Assembly (NCBI GenBank): GCA_951640165.1 | Contig: OX621258.1 | Span: forward strand, 3,247,501-3,311,500 | Origin: Pseudoips prasinana | Lineage: Eukaryota; Arthropoda; Insecta; Lepidoptera; Nolidae | Direction of reading: 5' to 3' | DNA: 64,000 bases | In this document: piece by piece, positions 63,976 through 64,000 of the stretch | Numbering within the stretch: position 1 is the stretch's first letter | Layout of the letters: each line of letters starts with the position of its first letter | The notes under the pieces: model-generated | Database searches by the model: none | Seen by the model: the letters and a program-made list of their open reading frames with translations, nothing else | Told to the model about the DNA's origin: nothing | Made by a program: the position numbers and the translations under genes

Positions 63976-64000
63976 TAGAGGTAGGTACATAAATTAATTA

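Overview
The window is repeat-dense eukaryotic nuclear DNA, most likely from a moth or butterfly. Reasons: an AT-rich background; many short tRNA-derived SINEs ending in ATT-rich tails; small non-autonomous Helitrons ending in a GC hairpin plus CTAG; K02A2.6/mag-type Gypsy elements; and several 3' tails of non-LTR retrotransposons that I know from lepidopteran genomes. I found no bacterial-type operon and no convincing host protein-coding gene. The species cannot be named from this sequence.

Layout. 1-1.9 kb: SINE, Helitron and LINE fragments and a short inverted-repeat element. 1.9-7.3 kb: an array of ~180-bp satellite monomers with a ~596-bp higher-order period, split by a 5'-truncated, frameshifted non-LTR retrotransposon (2.75-5.7 kb). 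7.3-21.7 kb: nested SINEs, Helitrons, LINE tails and MITEs, including a three-level nest at 19.2-20.0 kb. 21.7-26.0 kb: a young LTR retrotransposon that keeps gag-protease and the integrase C-terminus but has lost reverse transcriptase, RNase H and the integrase core. 26-29.7 kb: palindrome, SINE pieces and unassigned DNA. 29.7-37.6 kb and 38.3-41.4 kb: two copies of a segmental duplication. The first copy is interrupted by an intact Gypsy element (31.9-36.5 kb; one 1388-codon ORF), and the second copy shows the empty site. 42.5-50.5 kb: foldback and tandem repeats (268-, 42- and 65-bp periods), SINEs and a transposon-like repeat. 50.6-51.4 kb: a dead Tc1/mariner transposase. 52-58 kb: SINEs, a 482-bp tandem duplication whose two hairpins lie in opposite (flip/flop) orientation, Rep-A, a LINE remnant, a Helitron and a TA-flanked MITE. 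58-64 kb: LINE remnants, a retroposon with a 16-bp target-site duplication, and an ~820-bp inverted repeat.

Family names used here are my own labels: SINE-1 to SINE-4 (tRNA-derived), SINE-5S (5S-rRNA-derived), Rep-A (~515-bp retroposon-like), Rep-P, LINE-G/W/Y/Z (non-LTR 3' tails), MITE-1/2/3 and Hel-1/2 (Helitrons). Nothing acts as a host pathway. The functional links are parasitic: SINEs and truncated LINEs need an autonomous LINE, MITE-2 and MITE-3 need a TA-targeting transposase, Helitrons need a Rep/helicase, and the deleted LTR element needs a complete relative. Only the Gypsy element at 32-36 kb looks as if it could still supply its own proteins. Identities and differences quoted were counted by eye.
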